The notes: generated by a model not told the origin, from the sequence alone. Numbered from the stretch's first letter, positions 1 to 6,933 are shown. The stretch: DNA of 11,342 nt from an uncultured Roseburia sp. (GCA_934307185.1 CAKRCJ010000050.1:1-11342); one strand, 5' to 3'. Numbers and translations: made by a program.

Positions 1-165
1 ACTCTTAATCTGACGTTCATTTCCTATTATTTTCATGGAATCTCCACGAACTACAACCGTCACATTAAGAGTGCGTTCAATTTTCTTTATATAGGCATCA
101 AACTGCCCGAATACATTTGCCACATGTTCTGTCGGTATATTTAAAGATATTTCAGTCAGACTCAT
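1..165 (-). CDS. phoH: PhoH family protein, N-terminal fragment (cut by window edge)
   Basis: Only the first 55 codons lie in the window; the rest runs off the left edge. The translation opens MSLTEISLNIPTEHVANVFG and continues with a stretch reading FDAYIKKIERTLNVTVVVRG, matching the N-terminal domain that precedes the ATPase domain of PhoH/YbeZ proteins. PhoH proteins are cytoplasmic P-loop ATPases linked to RNA metabolism; the ATPase motifs are outside the window, so the function rests on the N-terminus and on gene order. In many Firmicutes phoH directly follows yqfD, as here. The ATG at 165-163 overlaps the end of yqfD by 14 bases in another frame, and a GAGAGG ribosome-binding site lies about 10 bases upstream inside yqfD. 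It is probably the distal gene of the left operon. Confidence 0.85.
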   Translation of the reverse strand, partial: MSLTEISLNIPTEHVANVFGQFDAYIKKIERTLNVTVVVRGDSMKIIGNERQIKS

Positions 166-1399
166 CCGATTGCTGCCTCTCTTCACTCGTTATTTCCAGA
201 ATTTCTGCCGGCTGATAGGAAACAATCGACTCATAGGCATTAATTGTTCCACTTACCACATATTTCTGTTCTTTTTTTTCTATCATAACATTTTTTTCCA
301 GAATTTGAATACCTTTTTGTTCTAAATTTGAAAGATATTGTTTAAAATGGACTGCCGCAATGTCTTTTGCCTGCTTTTTTGTGTAAACTGCGTTCACAAG
401 CTCATACTCCTCATACTGATATTTTACCAGATACACGGGCAGATAAAAGTTATCGGCAAAATGTAATTGTGCGGGCTCCTCAAACAAATCATACTGCAAA
501 AAATTATTTTTAAAAAATGGATTTTTAAAATTATAATCTAAAATCCGCACAGCATAATTTGTTTTTGTCCTTCCTGTTTTTATTTTATCCTGATAATTGA
601 TATTTATTTCCTCATTATAGTAATAAGTTACTTCTGCTATAATGTCTGCGTCTGCTCCAGGATACAGGTATTGTACCGTATCTCCATCGTCATTACAAAT
701 GTCTACCCGTCCACTCACTAAGACATCGCCTTTTTTTACTTCCATTGCTTCTGTTACAAGCGGTGTTCCTTTTCTTGTAACAATAGATGCAATGACACCA
801 TCCTCTTTTGCCACAATATCAGAAACACCATCGGTCTGTGTCTCATATTCTTCCTCCGGCAACAGATTTTCCTGAAGCTGCACTGTCATTTTTGTACCAT
901 AAATTTTTACGGATGTCCAGATTACTTCACTGTATTCTGTCCGTAATTTTTCTTCCAGACTTGCACAGTCAATCGTTTTTTTCCGGCTGCCAAAGCCTGC
1001 ACCCTCTGTTTGCAGAAATTCTATAATGGTATCTTCGGATAAATAGGAGTTTCCGTCTACTTCAATATTCCAGACAAAACCGGAACAGAAATATAAAATT
1101 CCGGCAAAGCAGGCTATTCCGACCGGAAAAATTTTGTGTTTCCGGTAGCAAAACAACTGGAACGGAATGCCATATTTTTTTATAATTGTTGCCCGTGTTT
1201 TTGTCTTTTTTAAAATAGGCTTTAAGCTTTTGTATCCGTCCGCACTCATATAAAAATAGTATCCGTCCGGAGCCGGTTTTAAGTTCCAGATTAAAATATT
1301 GCGGTTTCCGCATAAATTTAAAAATCGTTCTGTAGCATAACCAGTAAGATGTACATACACATATCCGCGAAAAAATTTAATAACAGAAAGGACAAACAT
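152..1399 (-). CDS. yqfD: Sporulation protein YqfD
   Basis: A 415-residue protein of the YqfD family, made in the mother cell during sporulation in Bacillus under sigma-E and needed for efficient spore formation; its molecular role is not established. The N-terminal ~85 residues are a small basic cytoplasmic domain (opening MFVLSVIKFFRGYVYVHLTG). One hydrophobic membrane segment lies at about residues 90-110, followed by the conserved NIEVDGN stretch and a large domain expected outside the cytoplasm. Length agrees with the usual ~400 residues. The ATG overlaps the yqfC stop by one base (TAATG) with no clear ribosome-binding site, so translation is probably coupled to yqfC. The order yqfC-yqfD-phoH is conserved in endospore formers and supports the call. 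Confidence 0.93.
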   Translation of the reverse strand: MFVLSVIKFFRGYVYVHLTGYATERFLNLCGNRNILIWNLKPAPDGYYFYMSADGYKSLKPILKKTKTRATIIKKYGIPFQLFCYRKHKIFPVGIACFAGILYFCSGFVWNIEVDGNSYLSEDTIIEFLQTEGAGFGSRKKTIDCASLEEKLRTEYSEVIWTSVKIYGTKMTVQLQENLLPEEEYETQTDGVSDIVAKEDGVIASIVTRKGTPLVTEAMEVKKGDVLVSGRVDICNDDGDTVQYLYPGADADIIAEVTYYYNEEININYQDKIKTGRTKTNYAVRILDYNFKNPFFKNNFLQYDLFEEPAQLHFADNFYLPVYLVKYQYEEYELVNAVYTKKQAKDIAAVHFKQYLSNLEQKGIQILEKNVMIEKKEQKYVVSGTINAYESIVSYQPAEILEITSEERQQSDESD

Positions 1400-1680
1400 T
1401 AATATTCGTACTGAATGGAGTCAATCTGTCCTGTAATTTTCATTTCCTCATTCGTATAATATTCTACAGACAATTGTGATCCGGTAATTGTAATCCGGCA
1501 GTTTTTTGTCTGCACTTTGATAAAGGACTCTTCTAAATTCAAGATCCCCTTATAATTTTCAATGAGTGCTTCTCTCCTTCCGGTCACTGTCACAATGGCA
1601 GCCCCCAGCATAAGATCTTTCGGCAATTCCAGATTTTGAACCATTTTTTCGCGTATCTGATTTTTACTATTTTTACTCAT
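1399..1680 (-). CDS. yqfC: Sporulation protein YqfC (YabP/YqfC family)
   Basis: A 93-residue protein matching the YabP/YqfC family of small sporulation proteins. Typical features are ELPKDLMLGAAIVTVTG near residues 18-34, then a beta-rich stretch with ENYKGILNLEE and a C-terminal ITGQIDSIQYEY. Size fits the family (about 90-100 residues). It precedes yqfD with a one-base TAATG overlap, the standard arrangement in Firmicutes. The gene begins only 8 bases after the stop of the MocA-like gene, and no good ribosome-binding site precedes its ATG, so it may depend on re-initiation after mocA. An alternative start at Met13 has no better site. I found no convincing sigma-E promoter upstream, so its expression may partly come from readthrough of the hydroxylase operon. 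Confidence 0.92.
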   Translation of the reverse strand: MSKNSKNQIREKMVQNLELPKDLMLGAAIVTVTGRREALIENYKGILNLEESFIKVQTKNCRITITGSQLSVEYYTNEEMKITGQIDSIQYEY

Positions 1681-1688
1681 ATCAAAGT

Positions 1689-2312
1689 TTATGAAGAATG
1701 CTTATCTATTATGCTTTCATAATCTTTTCTTGTATCAATATCAAAAAACTGCATTTCATTTTCTGATACATACACAAACACATCTTCTTTGTGACCAAGC
1801 ATTACATATTTTCCACCTTTATCCGGTGGCAGGTTAAGCAATTCTTTCCGATAGATTTCGGAAAAAGCATTTGGCGTCCGCCATTCTCCCTGGCATGACA
1901 TCGTACCAATATTTTTCTGCTTGGAAGCAAATTGTTCTAAAAAATCCGCCACTTCAAAAACATCTAAAAACGGCTGGTCCGCCGGAAAGAACACATCACA
2001 GGACGGCTGGTTATCTTCTCTGTCTGCTGTCTTCATTAAATGGATGAGCGCTGCTTTGATGGACGAAGCAATCCCGGTATTCTGTACACCGCAGTTTGTC
2101 ACATAATCAATGGCATGTTCTTTGCAGTAATCGATGATTTCTGCATAAGAAGTCACAACCAAAAGCTTCCTGTGCTCATTTTCTTTTTCAAGCTGTAACA
2201 GCTTATCGATTGTAACTTCATACAATGGTTTATCATCTATCGGAACAAGCAGCTTTCTGTCCCCAAACCGTTTCGAATAGCCGGCTGCCAGTAAAATAAG
2301 ATTTATTTTCAA
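1689..2312 (-). CDS. mocA: MocA-like molybdenum cofactor cytidylyltransferase
   Basis: A 207-residue MobA/MocA-type nucleotidyltransferase. Members attach CMP (MocA) or GMP (MobA) to molybdopterin in the cytoplasm. The N-terminus carries the nucleotide-binding signature LLAAGYSKRFGDRKLL (residues 7-22), followed by GIASSIKAAL (80-89), PADQPF (110-115, equivalent to the DQP metal/nucleotide site), RTPNAF (145-150) and the C-terminal DIDTRKDYE (191-199). The pattern fits MocA better than MobA, and enzymes of the xanthine dehydrogenase family normally use the cytosine dinucleotide cofactor, so it probably serves the hydroxylase encoded just upstream. The start is a TTG whose last bases overlap the TGA of that gene (TTGA, 4-base overlap), with AAGGA about 11 bases upstream. 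Nucleotide specificity is inferred. Confidence 0.85.
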   Translation of the reverse strand: MKINLILLAAGYSKRFGDRKLLVPIDDKPLYEVTIDKLLQLEKENEHRKLLVVTSYAEIIDYCKEHAIDYVTNCGVQNTGIASSIKAALIHLMKTADREDNQPSCDVFFPADQPFLDVFEVADFLEQFASKQKNIGTMSCQGEWRTPNAFSEIYRKELLNLPPDKGGKYVMLGHKEDVFVYVSENEMQFFDIDTRKDYESIIDKHSS

Positions 2313-4582
2313 ATCACATGCATTCCTTTTAAGATTTTTTCCGGTGTGATCGGAAGCTCGTTTACCCAGACACCCGTTGCGTGATATATTGCCTGTGCAA
2401 TCGCAGGCGCCGGGGTGTTAATTACAATTTCCCCAATTGATTTTGCGCCAAATGGTCCAGTCGGCTCATAGCTGCTTTCAAAATCCACACGGATTTTATC
2501 AAAATCCAGTCTTGTCGGTATTTTATACTGCATAAGCGAATTTGAAAGGTTTACCCCTCTCTCATTGTACCAGATATCCTCATATAAGGTCATGCCGATG
2601 CCCTGTAAAAGTCCGCCCTCGGTCTGTACTTTTGCAAGATTTTTGTTTACGACCGTTCCGCAGTCAACGCAGGCGGTGTAGTCAAGCAGTGAAATGGCAC
2701 CTGTCTCCGGGTCAACCTCCACTTCTGCACACGCCGCCATAAACGGCGGTGGCGATACCGGGGAGCTGTGGCTGTAGGTCACTTCAAGTGCAATCTCATT
2801 ATTTACCATGGAAGCGGTTGCAATTGCAAAAAGGGATACTTCTTTGCCAGATTGCTCTGAAAAGACTCTTTTTCCGTCAAATTCCAACGATTTCTCTTCT
2901 TCGTCTAACAGCTTTGCAGCAAGCTCTTTTATTTTTCCCTTGAGCAGCTCACATGCTTTTACCGCAGCCATTCCGGTCAGGTAAGTGGTACTTGAGGCAT
3001 AGGAGCCGGAATCATATGGGGAGGTATCCGTATCCACACCATATACGGCAATGTTGTTAATGTCCGTATCCATGCAGTCTGCTACAAACTGTGCAATAAT
3101 CGTGTCACACCCGGTTCCCATATCGGTACAGCCGACAATCACATTATAAAAGCCTTCATCACTCAGTTTAATCGTAACAGATCCGACATCGCAGTTGGAA
3201 ATGGCAGAGCCCTGCATTGCCAGCGCAGATCCAAGCGCCCGTATTTTTCCGTCCGGCATAACTCTCCGTAACGGCTTTTTGTCCCATTCTATCATCTGTG
3301 CAGCACGTCTTAAACAGTCCTCTAATTTACAGCTGTTTGCAGTCTCGCCATAATATGCCGGCATCCGGTCTCCTTCGTGCGTCATATTTTTATAGCGGAT
3401 TTCAAGCGGGTCCATTTTTAACTTTGCCGCAAGATGGTTTACCATGGATTCAACTGCAAAAATCCCCTGCGTTGCACCATAGCCACGGTATGCGCCTGCT
3501 GACATATGGTTGGTATATACGACATCGTACCGGAAGCGGAACGCTTCTGTCTGGTACATTGGAATGGATTTATGGCCACTAAGGCCTACGGTTGTAGGAC
3601 CGTGTTCTCCATATGCTCCGGTATTGGATAAAGTATAGACATCAAATGCCCGGATTGTTCCGTCATTCATTGCACCAAGTGTCACGGTAACTTCCATTTC
3701 ATGGCGCGGAGAAGACGCAGTCAAAGACTCTTCCCTTGTATATATCATTTTGGCAGGCTTGCCTGTTTTCATCGTTACAATTGCCGGATAGACCTCCGTG
3801 ACAACCGTCTGCTTTGCTCCAAAGCCTCCGCCTATCCGCGGTTTTATGACTCTTACCTTTGCTTTTGGAATATCTAGGGCATTTGCTAAAATTCTTCTTA
3901 CATGAAACGGAATCTGCGTGGAGGAAAGAACATTTAATCTTCCATAGGTATCAAGATACGTGGTTGTCCGGAAAGTTTCCATCATGGTCTGCTGTACTGC
4001 CTTTACATGAAACGTATCCTTAAGCACAATGTCACACTGCTTCATGACCTCGTCCACATTGCCGTCGCAGTCAAAGCCGGACGCACACAGATTTCTTTGA
4101 TTGTCCGCTCCGACCGGACACATTGCCTTCCAGTCCTCCTCCGGATGTACTAAAATCGGATTATCCTTTGCCGTGTGATAATCAAGCACCGGCTCTAAAA
4201 CATCATATTTTACTTTAATCAGCTTTAATGCCCGGTCAACTGCCTTTTCCGTTGTTCCGGCAACGATTGCGACCGGGTCACCCACAAACCGGACACGCTT
4301 CTCTAAAATGTATCTATCGTAAGGACTTGGCTCCGGATAGGTCTGTCCTGCCATCGTAAATCTTCGGTTTGGAACATCTTTGTAAGTCAAAACACATTCG
4401 ATGCCTTCCTGTTTTAAGGCATTTGCAGTATTAATATCCGCAACAAGGGCATGTGCGTAAGGACTTCTTAATACCTTTACAATCAGACAGTCCTTTGGCG
4501 CAATATCATCCATATAAACCGGTTTTCCAGTTACTAATGCCATCGCATCTTTTTTTATCACAGGAGCATTTACATATTTCAT
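2309..4582 (-). CDS. xdhA: Xanthine dehydrogenase-family hydroxylase, molybdopterin-binding large subunit
   Basis: A 757-residue catalytic subunit of a molybdenum hydroxylase. The N-terminal hammerhead domain spans roughly residues 10-135, with RFVGDPVAIVAG at 98-109; the cofactor-binding domains fill the rest. Visible sites are GGGFGAKQ (251-258), RGYGATQ (366-372, with the arginine that contacts substrate in purine hydroxylases), CTDMGTGCDT (485-494, cofactor loop), GLLQGIG (657-663) and GAKSIGE (712-718), whose Glu718 aligns with the catalytic base. Length is normal. The second position after the GGGFG-x-K motif is Gln258, where bovine xanthine oxidase has Glu802, so the substrate could be xanthine, hypoxanthine or another N-heterocycle. 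A GGAGG site lies 9 bases upstream of the ATG, inside the end of the [2Fe-2S] gene, one base after that gene's stop. The gene is more GC-rich than its flanks. Confidence 0.92.
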   Translation of the reverse strand: MKYVNAPVIKKDAMALVTGKPVYMDDIAPKDCLIVKVLRSPYAHALVADINTANALKQEGIECVLTYKDVPNRRFTMAGQTYPEPSPYDRYILEKRVRFVGDPVAIVAGTTEKAVDRALKLIKVKYDVLEPVLDYHTAKDNPILVHPEEDWKAMCPVGADNQRNLCASGFDCDGNVDEVMKQCDIVLKDTFHVKAVQQTMMETFRTTTYLDTYGRLNVLSSTQIPFHVRRILANALDIPKAKVRVIKPRIGGGFGAKQTVVTEVYPAIVTMKTGKPAKMIYTREESLTASSPRHEMEVTVTLGAMNDGTIRAFDVYTLSNTGAYGEHGPTTVGLSGHKSIPMYQTEAFRFRYDVVYTNHMSAGAYRGYGATQGIFAVESMVNHLAAKLKMDPLEIRYKNMTHEGDRMPAYYGETANSCKLEDCLRRAAQMIEWDKKPLRRVMPDGKIRALGSALAMQGSAISNCDVGSVTIKLSDEGFYNVIVGCTDMGTGCDTIIAQFVADCMDTDINNIAVYGVDTDTSPYDSGSYASSTTYLTGMAAVKACELLKGKIKELAAKLLDEEEKSLEFDGKRVFSEQSGKEVSLFAIATASMVNNEIALEVTYSHSSPVSPPPFMAACAEVEVDPETGAISLLDYTACVDCGTVVNKNLAKVQTEGGLLQGIGMTLYEDIWYNERGVNLSNSLMQYKIPTRLDFDKIRVDFESSYEPTGPFGAKSIGEIVINTPAPAIAQAIYHATGVWVNELPITPEKILKGMHVI

Positions 4583-4583
4583 T

Positions 4584-5039
4584 TTATTTTTCCTCCCGGT
4601 TTAAGTATTCTTTCACGGCACGAAGCTGGCTCTCATAGCCGCTGCACCGGCATAGATTTCCTGCAAGGTATTCCTTTATCTCCTGCTCTGTCGGATTTTT
4701 TAACTCGTCCTCCATCGCAAGCACATTCATAATAAAGCCCGGATTGCAGAAGCCGCACTGTTCTCCACCGAATGAAGCAAGATACGTTCCAAATGCCTCT
4801 GCCCTTTCACTCACCCCTTCTAAGGTGACGATTTCTTTTCCGTCAGCTCTTGCCGCAAGTACGGAGCAGGAAAGCACCGGCTTTTTATTAAGCCACACGG
4901 TACAAAGCCCACAGTTTGATGTCTCACAGCCACGCTTTACGCTATAACAGCCTTTGGACCTTACATATTCTAACAATGGCAGATCCGGCTCAATTTCATC
5001 GGAAATCTCCCTGCCATTTAACCACAAATGTATTTTCAT
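4584..5039 (-). CDS. xdhC: Xanthine dehydrogenase-family [2Fe-2S] subunit
   Basis: A 151-residue electron-transfer subunit with both clusters expected of molybdenum hydroxylases. The N-terminal plant-ferredoxin-like cluster has cysteines at 38, 43, 46 and 58 (CETSNCGLC then LSC); the C-terminal helical cluster has cysteines at 95, 98, 130 and 132 (QCGFCNPGF and LCRC). All eight ligands are present. It passes electrons from the molybdenum centre to the FAD subunit. The start chosen is the ATG at 5039, giving MKIHLWLNGREI, because GGAGG sits 8 bases upstream; a longer frame beginning with TTG at 5054 would place that site inside the coding region. It lies between the FAD subunit (21-base gap) and the large subunit (1 base). 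The symbol follows E. coli xdhABC usage; it is not the XdhC maturation factor. Confidence 0.93.
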   Translation of the reverse strand: MKIHLWLNGREISDEIEPDLPLLEYVRSKGCYSVKRGCETSNCGLCTVWLNKKPVLSCSVLAARADGKEIVTLEGVSERAEAFGTYLASFGGEQCGFCNPGFIMNVLAMEDELKNPTEQEIKEYLAGNLCRCSGYESQLRAVKEYLNREEK

Positions 5040-5047
5040 TGCATTTT

Positions 5048-5052
5048 CCTCC
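5048..5052 (-). promoter_or_regulatory. Ribosome binding site deciding the [2Fe-2S] subunit start
   Basis: GGAGG on the minus strand is 8 bases before the ATG at 5039. A longer reading frame would start at TTG 5054-5052, which overlaps this site, so the ATG start is chosen and the protein has 151 residues. Confidence 0.8.
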
Positions 5053-5060
5053 AAAATTCA

Positions 5061-5828
5061 TTATCTGCTGTTTGCTACACAGGCTCTTTTTACAAGAACT
5101 CCGGCAAGATGCCTGCGGTAGTCCTCTCCTGCCCTCCGGTTGCTTCCGAAAGGGAAATCCTTCTTTACTTTCTCTGAAAACTGCAGCAGATTTTCTTTTT
5201 CTGACATTTCATATTCGAAAACCTCGGCTTTTACCGGTCTTGCACCGATACTGACATGTATTTTTTCCTCATATTCAGAAACAGCAACTGCAAGCACCGG
5301 AAAATCGGTTGCCGAATTACGCATAGACAAATAAGTTATTTTTATTGGCTGCTTTTTCACATGCAATGCGATTAAAATATCGTTATCATACGGCATTTTT
5401 ATGAAATCACGGATTTTAACTGTTCCCGCCTTATATAATTCAACAGAACAGTCCATTGCAGCAAAAAGTGTCAGCACATCAGAAAAACCAAACCGTCCGT
5501 AAATACTTCCGCCTACGGTTGCACAGTTTCGGAACTGCACGCCTACAATATGGCGGACACTCTCTTTTACTGCACCGCCTGTATATTCATTTAAACCCTT
5601 ATGTACTTCTAAATCCCGCAGGGTAACCATACAGCCGATGATAAATTCATCGTCCGTCTCCTCGATTTGATCCAGGGAAAGTCCGCCTAAATCGATGGCT
5701 GTCATAACATTTCTGTTTCCCATTTTCAGCCATAAACCGCCGCCTAATATCCGGTTTGACTTTTTCTGGTTCAGTTCGTATGCCTCCTCTAAGCTTTTTG
5801 CAAGGCAGTATTCTTTTATCCTTAGCAT
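5061..5828 (-). CDS. xdhB: Xanthine dehydrogenase-family FAD-binding subunit
   Basis: A 255-residue FAD subunit that takes electrons from the iron-sulfur subunit and hands them to NAD or another acceptor. The two FAD-binding signatures are recognisable: ILGGGLWLKMG (27-37), a variant of the usual AGGTDL loop, and ATVGGSI (103-109). Residues from about 165 form the C-terminal CO-dehydrogenase-flavoprotein-like domain (LSMRNSATDFPVLAVAV, then a SIGARPVKA stretch). It is shorter than the ~290 residues common in the family but both domains are present. The ATG at 5828 is preceded by GGAGG about 10 bases upstream, located between rlmH and this gene. The 17-base gap from rlmH indicates co-transcription. 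The electron acceptor cannot be told from sequence alone. Confidence 0.9.
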   Translation of the reverse strand: MLRIKEYCLAKSLEEAYELNQKKSNRILGGGLWLKMGNRNVMTAIDLGGLSLDQIEETDDEFIIGCMVTLRDLEVHKGLNEYTGGAVKESVRHIVGVQFRNCATVGGSIYGRFGFSDVLTLFAAMDCSVELYKAGTVKIRDFIKMPYDNDILIALHVKKQPIKITYLSMRNSATDFPVLAVAVSEYEEKIHVSIGARPVKAEVFEYEMSEKENLLQFSEKVKKDFPFGSNRRAGEDYRRHLAGVLVKRACVANSR

Positions 5829-5845
5829 AAATGATAAACCTCCGT

Positions 5846-6325
5846 TTATTTATGATATGGTTCGTTATTGATAATGCGGTAACTACGGTAAATCTGTTCT
5901 AATAAGATGACACGCATGAGCTGATGCGGAAATGTCATTTTGGAAAAACTCAGCTTATAGTCTGCCCGCTTTAAAATACGCTCCGACAATCCAAGGGAGC
6001 CTCCGATTATAAAAATAATATGGCTGATACCTGACACGCCAAGCTGTGCTATCTTTTCCGACAGCTTTACCGAATCTAACTGTTCGCCTTCAATTGCAAG
6101 TGCAATGACATATGCATTATCCCGGATATACTTCTCCATGCGCTCGGCTTCTTTCTCCTTAATCAAAAGATCCATATTCTCACTGGCATTATCCGGCGTT
6201 TTTTCATCTGCCACTTCAATTACTTCTGTTTTACAATAGCGGCTCAGCCGTTTCTCATATTCTATAATAGCATCTCTGTAAAATTTTTCTTTGATTTTTC
6301 CTACACATAATATTGTTATCTTCAT
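5846..6325 (-). CDS. rlmH: 23S rRNA (pseudouridine-1915-N3)-methyltransferase RlmH
   Basis: A 159-residue SPOUT methyltransferase that methylates pseudouridine 1915 of 23S rRNA on assembled ribosomes using S-adenosylmethionine. Visible features are the start MKITILCVGKIKEKF, the cofactor-binding knot segment IIFIIGGSLGLSE (103-115), the MTFPHQLMRVILLEQIYR stretch (130-147) and the characteristic C-terminal PYHK. Length equals the family norm. An in-frame ATG at 6352 would add nine residues (MIICYNFLI), but these are not part of the family and lie over a near-perfect extended -10 box, so the ATG at 6325 is preferred. No ribosome-binding site precedes that ATG; with the predicted promoter the mRNA would have a leader of about three bases. 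It is the first gene of the left block. Confidence 0.95.
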   Translation of the reverse strand: MKITILCVGKIKEKFYRDAIIEYEKRLSRYCKTEVIEVADEKTPDNASENMDLLIKEKEAERMEKYIRDNAYVIALAIEGEQLDSVKLSEKIAQLGVSGISHIIFIIGGSLGLSERILKRADYKLSFSKMTFPHQLMRVILLEQIYRSYRIINNEPYHK

Positions 6326-6334
6326 AATGAGAAA

Positions 6335-6364
6335 ATTATAGCATATAATCATTGCTACAGTCTA
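6335..6364 (-). promoter_or_regulatory. Predicted promoter of rlmH and the hydroxylase operon
   Basis: On the minus strand there is a perfect TATAAT (6340-6335) preceded by TGC, making an extended -10 (TGCTATAAT). A partial -35, TAGACT, lies 18 bases further upstream (6364-6359). Transcription would begin near 6328, about three bases before the rlmH ATG, giving an essentially leaderless mRNA. The box lies inside the nine-codon N-terminal extension, which argues against that longer start. Predicted by eye from consensus only. Confidence 0.6.
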
Positions 6365-6380
6365 GCAAATCAAATATAAT
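6352..6380 (+). promoter_or_regulatory. Predicted promoter of the small membrane protein gene
   Basis: TTGCTA (6352-6357) and a perfect TATAAT (6375-6380) are separated by 17 bases, the optimal sigma-A spacing. The start would be near A6387, leaving a leader of about 48 bases that includes a weak 5-bp hairpin (AGTCT-TTAC-AGACT, 6391-6404). The -35 end interleaves with the opposing rlmH promoter, so the two may compete for polymerase or share a regulator. Confidence 0.6.
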
Positions 6381-6434
6381 ATTTATAAACAGTCTTTACA
6401 GACTCTGCGAACAACTTAAGAAAGTGAGTTTATT

Positions 6435-6911
6435 ATGAAAGTTTATGTTTCCAAACAATCAAAAAAAGAAGACACAAAATCCACTGCTTATTCTTTTCTG
6501 CTTGTAAGTATTTTAGGTTTTATTCTTTTAATTCTGATGGATCTTGGTATTCTCCCGGTTTCTTTAGCTGATTATATGAAAATCATGCTGAATATTGTAA
6601 TGGGGATTATGCTTTTGATTTTCTTTGTCATCGGCGTTATTTCCTTTTTGCAGTTAAAAAAGCTTGGAGAACAGGCAGATGCTGAAGTTAATCGTGAAGC
6701 TGAAGTTTTATCCTGGTTCCGCTCCACTTACAGCCCGGCAGATATTGATGAAAATTTTGTGGCAGATACGTTAAATGGGGATATTTATTTTAAACGTTAT
6801 GAGGTTATGTCCCATTTCCTTACAGAACAGTATCCGGACTTGACGGAAGCTTTTTTGGACCATTTAATTGAGGAGCTTTATCCTGAATTTTTTGAAGAAA
6901 ATAACAATTAG
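6435..6911 (+). CDS. Uncharacterised two-helix membrane protein
   Basis: A 158-residue protein I cannot assign to a named family. A basic N-terminus (MKVYVSKQSKKEDTK) is followed by two hydrophobic segments at about residues 18-38 and 49-72, separated by a short loop (PVSLADYMK). A soluble, acidic C-terminal domain (73-158) ends in ELYPEFFEENNN. The basic N-terminus and the LKK after the second helix suggest both ends are cytoplasmic, with a hairpin in the membrane. There is no signal peptide, cysteine motif or catalytic signature. The ATG is preceded by a modest purine-rich site (AAAGTGAG, about 6 bases away) and a good promoter. It lies divergent to rlmH and 65 bases before xpt. It resembles a lineage-restricted Firmicutes protein; any role in transport or regulation would be a guess. 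Confidence 0.8.
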   Translation: MKVYVSKQSKKEDTKSTAYSFLLVSILGFILLILMDLGILPVSLADYMKIMLNIVMGIMLLIFFVIGVISFLQLKKLGEQADAEVNREAEVLSWFRSTYSPADIDENFVADTLNGDIYFKRYEVMSHFLTEQYPDLTEAFLDHLIEELYPEFFEENNN

Positions 6912-6933
6912 GCTTTTTTCTCACACATATTTA

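Noticed and set aside
642..1313. Overlapping reading frames inside yqfD and similar shadows in xdhA, folD and fhs
   Set aside because: They lie wholly inside well-recognised genes, have low-complexity or unnatural translations and lack ribosome-binding sites.
1681..1760. Sigma-E promoter ahead of yqfC
   Set aside because: CATAATAG and upstream ATA-containing segments are present, but the spacings (19 or 25 bases from ATA to CATA) do not fit the consensus well enough to call it.
6326..6352. Nine-residue N-terminal extension of RlmH from the upstream ATG
   Set aside because: The added residues do not belong to the family and cover a near-perfect extended -10 box; the downstream ATG gives the standard MKITILCVGKIKEKF start.
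6391..6404. Hairpin AGTCT-TTAC-AGACT as a terminator or operator
   Set aside because: The stem is only five base pairs with no following T-run; it could be chance.
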